This document shows positions 60,541-61,785 of a DNA stretch of 61,785 nt, piece by piece. This stretch comes from Variovorax sp. JS1663 (GTDB lineage: Bacteria; Pseudomonadota; Gammaproteobacteria; Burkholderiales; Burkholderiaceae_C), in the NCBI RefSeq assembly GCF_002157355.1, contig NZ_LYMK01000044.1, forward strand, positions 1 to 61,785, in the 5' to 3' direction. Both the position numbers and the translations under genes were made by a program. The notes beneath the pieces are model-generated. The model worked only from the letters and a program-made list of their open reading frames with translations. It was not told the DNA's origin and searched no databases. Numbering within the stretch: position 1 is the stretch's first letter; every line of letters begins with the position of its first letter.

Positions 60541-61431
60541 TTAGACCTCGAATTGGGCCAGCAGCCAGAGCCGGAAGGTCTTCATGGGCGGTGGCTCGTC
60601 GCGATGGCCAGGGGTGAGAAGGTAGTAGGTGAAGTCGCCCATGTCCAGCGTCTTCTTGAAGGGCATGACCAGCCGCCCTTCCTCCAGGTCCTTCTCCACC
60701 AGGAAGCGCTGCGCCATCGCGATGCCCTGCCCCTCCGCGGCGGCGGCCAAGGCCATGGCCGAGCTCTCGTAGGTCATGCCGGCGCGCGGATCGATCGCAT
60801 CGCCGGCACCGGCCGCCTCCAGCCAGTAGGCCCAGTCGTCCGGTCGGGCGATGGAGTGCAGCAGCGTGTGGTGCGCCAGATCGGCCGGGCGCTTGAGCTT
60901 CGGCCCCGACTTGAGCAGCGCCGGGCTGGCCACCGGCGCCAGGATGTTGTCGACCAGCCGCCAGGCCTTGGTGCCGGGCCAGTCGCCGTCGCCCAGGCGG
61001 ATCGCGCCGTCGATGTCCTCCCGGCGGAAGTCCACCGGCTCGAGCGAGGCTTTCAGCAGCACCTCGATGTCGGGATGCGCCGCGTGAAAGCCCGACAGCC
61101 GCGGGATCAGCCAGCGCATCGCGAAGGTGGTGTAGGCGCGGATCTTCAGCTGCTTGCGCTGGCTGCGCCGCTTGAGCCGGCGCGTCGCGTCGCGCAGCGC
61201 CTCGATGGCGCGCGTCACCGCGCGGTAGTAGTCGCTGCCCTGGCGGGTGAGCGAGATCTGCCGGTGCCCGCGCTTGAGCAGCTGCAGGCCCAGCGTCTCT
61301 TCCAGGCTCTTGATCTGGCGGCTGACCGCGCCGGGCGTGACGTTCAGCTCGTCGGCCGCCAGCGTGATGCTCATGTGGCGCGCAGCGGCCTCGAAGGCGC
61401 GGATGGCGTTGAGCGGGGGGAGGCGGTCCAT
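60541..61431 (-). CDS. LysR-family regulator (GcvA-like)
   Basis: 296 residues. N-terminal winged HTH (PLNAIRAFEAAARHMSITLAADELNVTPGAVSRQIKSLE in parts) and a co-inducer-binding domain; the RPP-style start MDRLPPLNA is that of GcvA-like regulators. ATG 61431 chosen over an upstream one. It is transcribed away from the truncated gene at the window end and preceded by two perfect palindromes that are likely its operators. Confidence 0.92.
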   Translation of the reverse strand: MDRLPPLNAIRAFEAAARHMSITLAADELNVTPGAVSRQIKSLEETLGLQLLKRGHRQISLTRQGSDYYRAVTRAIEALRDATRRLKRRSQRKQLKIRAYTTFAMRWLIPRLSGFHAAHPDIEVLLKASLEPVDFRREDIDGAIRLGDGDWPGTKAWRLVDNILAPVASPALLKSGPKLKRPADLAHHTLLHSIARPDDWAYWLEAAGAGDAIDPRAGMTYESSAMALAAAAEGQGIAMAQRFLVEKDLEEGRLVMPFKKTLDMGDFTYYLLTPGHRDEPPPMKTFRLWLLAQFEV

Positions 61432-61452
61432 GGCGCGGAGCTTAATGCCTGC

Positions 61453-61482
61453 TTGAGCCAGGCTCAATCATGGCAAGCCATG
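61453..61482. promoter_or_regulatory. Tandem palindromes upstream of lysR-type gene
   Basis: TTGAGCC-A-GGCTCAA (61453-61467) is a perfect 15-bp palindrome containing T-N11-A, the LysR-box form. One base later CATGGC-AA-GCCATG (61469-61482) is a second perfect palindrome. They begin 21 bp from the lysR start, suited to autoregulation and control of the divergent gene. Confidence 0.7.
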
Positions 61483-61708
61483 GATGCGTATGCGACACGG
61501 CGAGGACAGCGGCCAGTTCCTGGACCGGCGCCCCTTCAAGCAACGCTTGCAGCAGACGGACGAGTTTCGTCGCGCTAGACTGACCCGCCAGACGCGATTG
61601 GAAGTTGCACGCGCACACAGACTGGGTGCCTGTCCGGTACGGACGATCTGTTGTTCACGGCCGCGTGCCGTCAAGAGGCGTATTCACCAAGTCTGGAGGA
61701 GGCGAAGG
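61483..61708. other. Spacer before the partial gene
   Basis: About 226 bp with no supported gene. It includes a small GACGA-GTT-TCGTC hairpin near 61558-61570 and a potential promoter for the plus-strand gene that starts at 61709. A short minus-strand frame here (61468-61674) is Arg/Ser-rich without family features and is rejected. Confidence 0.4.
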
Positions 61709-61785
61709 ATGAGTATGCGACTGAAGGTGACGGACTGGGTGGACGGCACGCGCTGGCGCTGGCAGCTCGAAGAGCAGGACGGCCG
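61709..61785 (+). CDS. Partial gene, N-terminus only
   Basis: An ATG at 61709 with GGAGGAGGCGAAGG before it opens a frame that continues off the window: SMRLKVTDWVDGTRWRWQLEEQDG. The short start resembles the N-terminus seen in some CHAT-domain (caspase-like protease) proteins, but 25 codons are not enough for a firm call. Divergent from the LysR-type gene. Confidence 0.6.
   Translation, partial: MSMRLKVTDWVDGTRWRWQLEEQDG

Noticed and set aside
61468..61674. 68-residue minus-strand frame
   Set aside because: Arg/Ser/Cys-rich without domain or ribosome site, and it covers the likely regulatory palindromes.
1..61785. CRISPR arrays, tRNA/rRNA genes, insertion sequences, prophage
   Set aside because: No regularly spaced repeats, no tRNA cloverleaf or rRNA segments, and no transposase or phage proteins were seen in either strand.

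Overview
This 61.8-kb window is very GC-rich, densely coding chromosomal DNA. Gene order, protein families and short intergenic repeats point to a beta-proteobacterium of the Burkholderiales, most likely Comamonadaceae (Variovorax-like). That placement is inferred from gene content, not from a search. I see no rRNA, tRNA, CRISPR array, insertion sequence or prophage.

Region 1 (1-28315) is a flagellar and chemotaxis island. On the minus strand a tightly packed series runs from the master regulator flhDC through motAB, cheA, an EAL-like/HDOD protein, cheR, cheD, cheB and cheY to cheZ; the largest internal gap is 61 bp. Next comes a second minus-strand block, flaG-fliD-fliS-fliT, a FliK-like gene and a small FlhB-C-terminal-like gene. 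Flagellin fliC has its own sigma-28 promoter and fliE stands alone. The plus strand carries fliFGHIJK and fliLMNOPQR, which build the MS ring, C ring, export ATPase complex and export gate. The flg genes, flhAB, fliA, cheW and chemoreceptors are not here.

Region 2 (28422-35000) is mixed: a secreted DUF1036-like protein, an exported isoaspartyl methyltransferase coupled to a membrane-embedded spermidine-synthase-like protein, a Tat-exported aldo/keto reductase, a DUF6064-like membrane protein, an alpha/beta hydrolase and a small secreted protein.

Region 3 (35035-41273, minus strand) encodes a caa3-type cytochrome c oxidase: subunit II with fused cytochrome c, subunit I, two subunit-III-like proteins and subunit IV. 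Upstream lie a DUF1269-like membrane protein and a methylglyoxal synthase with two tandem synthase-like domains.

Region 4 (41363-50373) has a NarL-type response regulator coupled to a hybrid histidine kinase, an orphan CsgG-like lipoprotein, a DUF4337 protein, and an Lrp-type regulator divergent from a bifunctional putA for proline catabolism. A small lipoprotein and a strong terminator follow.

Region 5 (50568-59158) is catabolic. The plus-strand operon encodes an OB-fold (DUF35) protein, thiolase, short-chain dehydrogenase, enoyl-CoA hydratase, Bug-type binding protein and class III CoA-transferase. It converges, with a 19-bp overlap, on a minus-strand molybdenum hydroxylase (large subunit, 2x[2Fe-2S] subunit, dihaem cytochrome).

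Region 6 (59294-61785) holds a nitroreductase, a secreted DUF995-like protein, a LysR regulator preceded by two perfect palindromes, and the first codons of a divergent gene cut by the window end.

The least ordinary signals are the tandem methylglyoxal-synthase protein, a dispersed repeat present once inside the ctaC coding sequence and once at its 3' end, inverted repeat copies flanking fliG-fliK (one supplying the fliG ribosome-binding site), the FliK-like/FlhB-like pair in the filament operon, and the EAL-like/HDOD gene inside the che operon.
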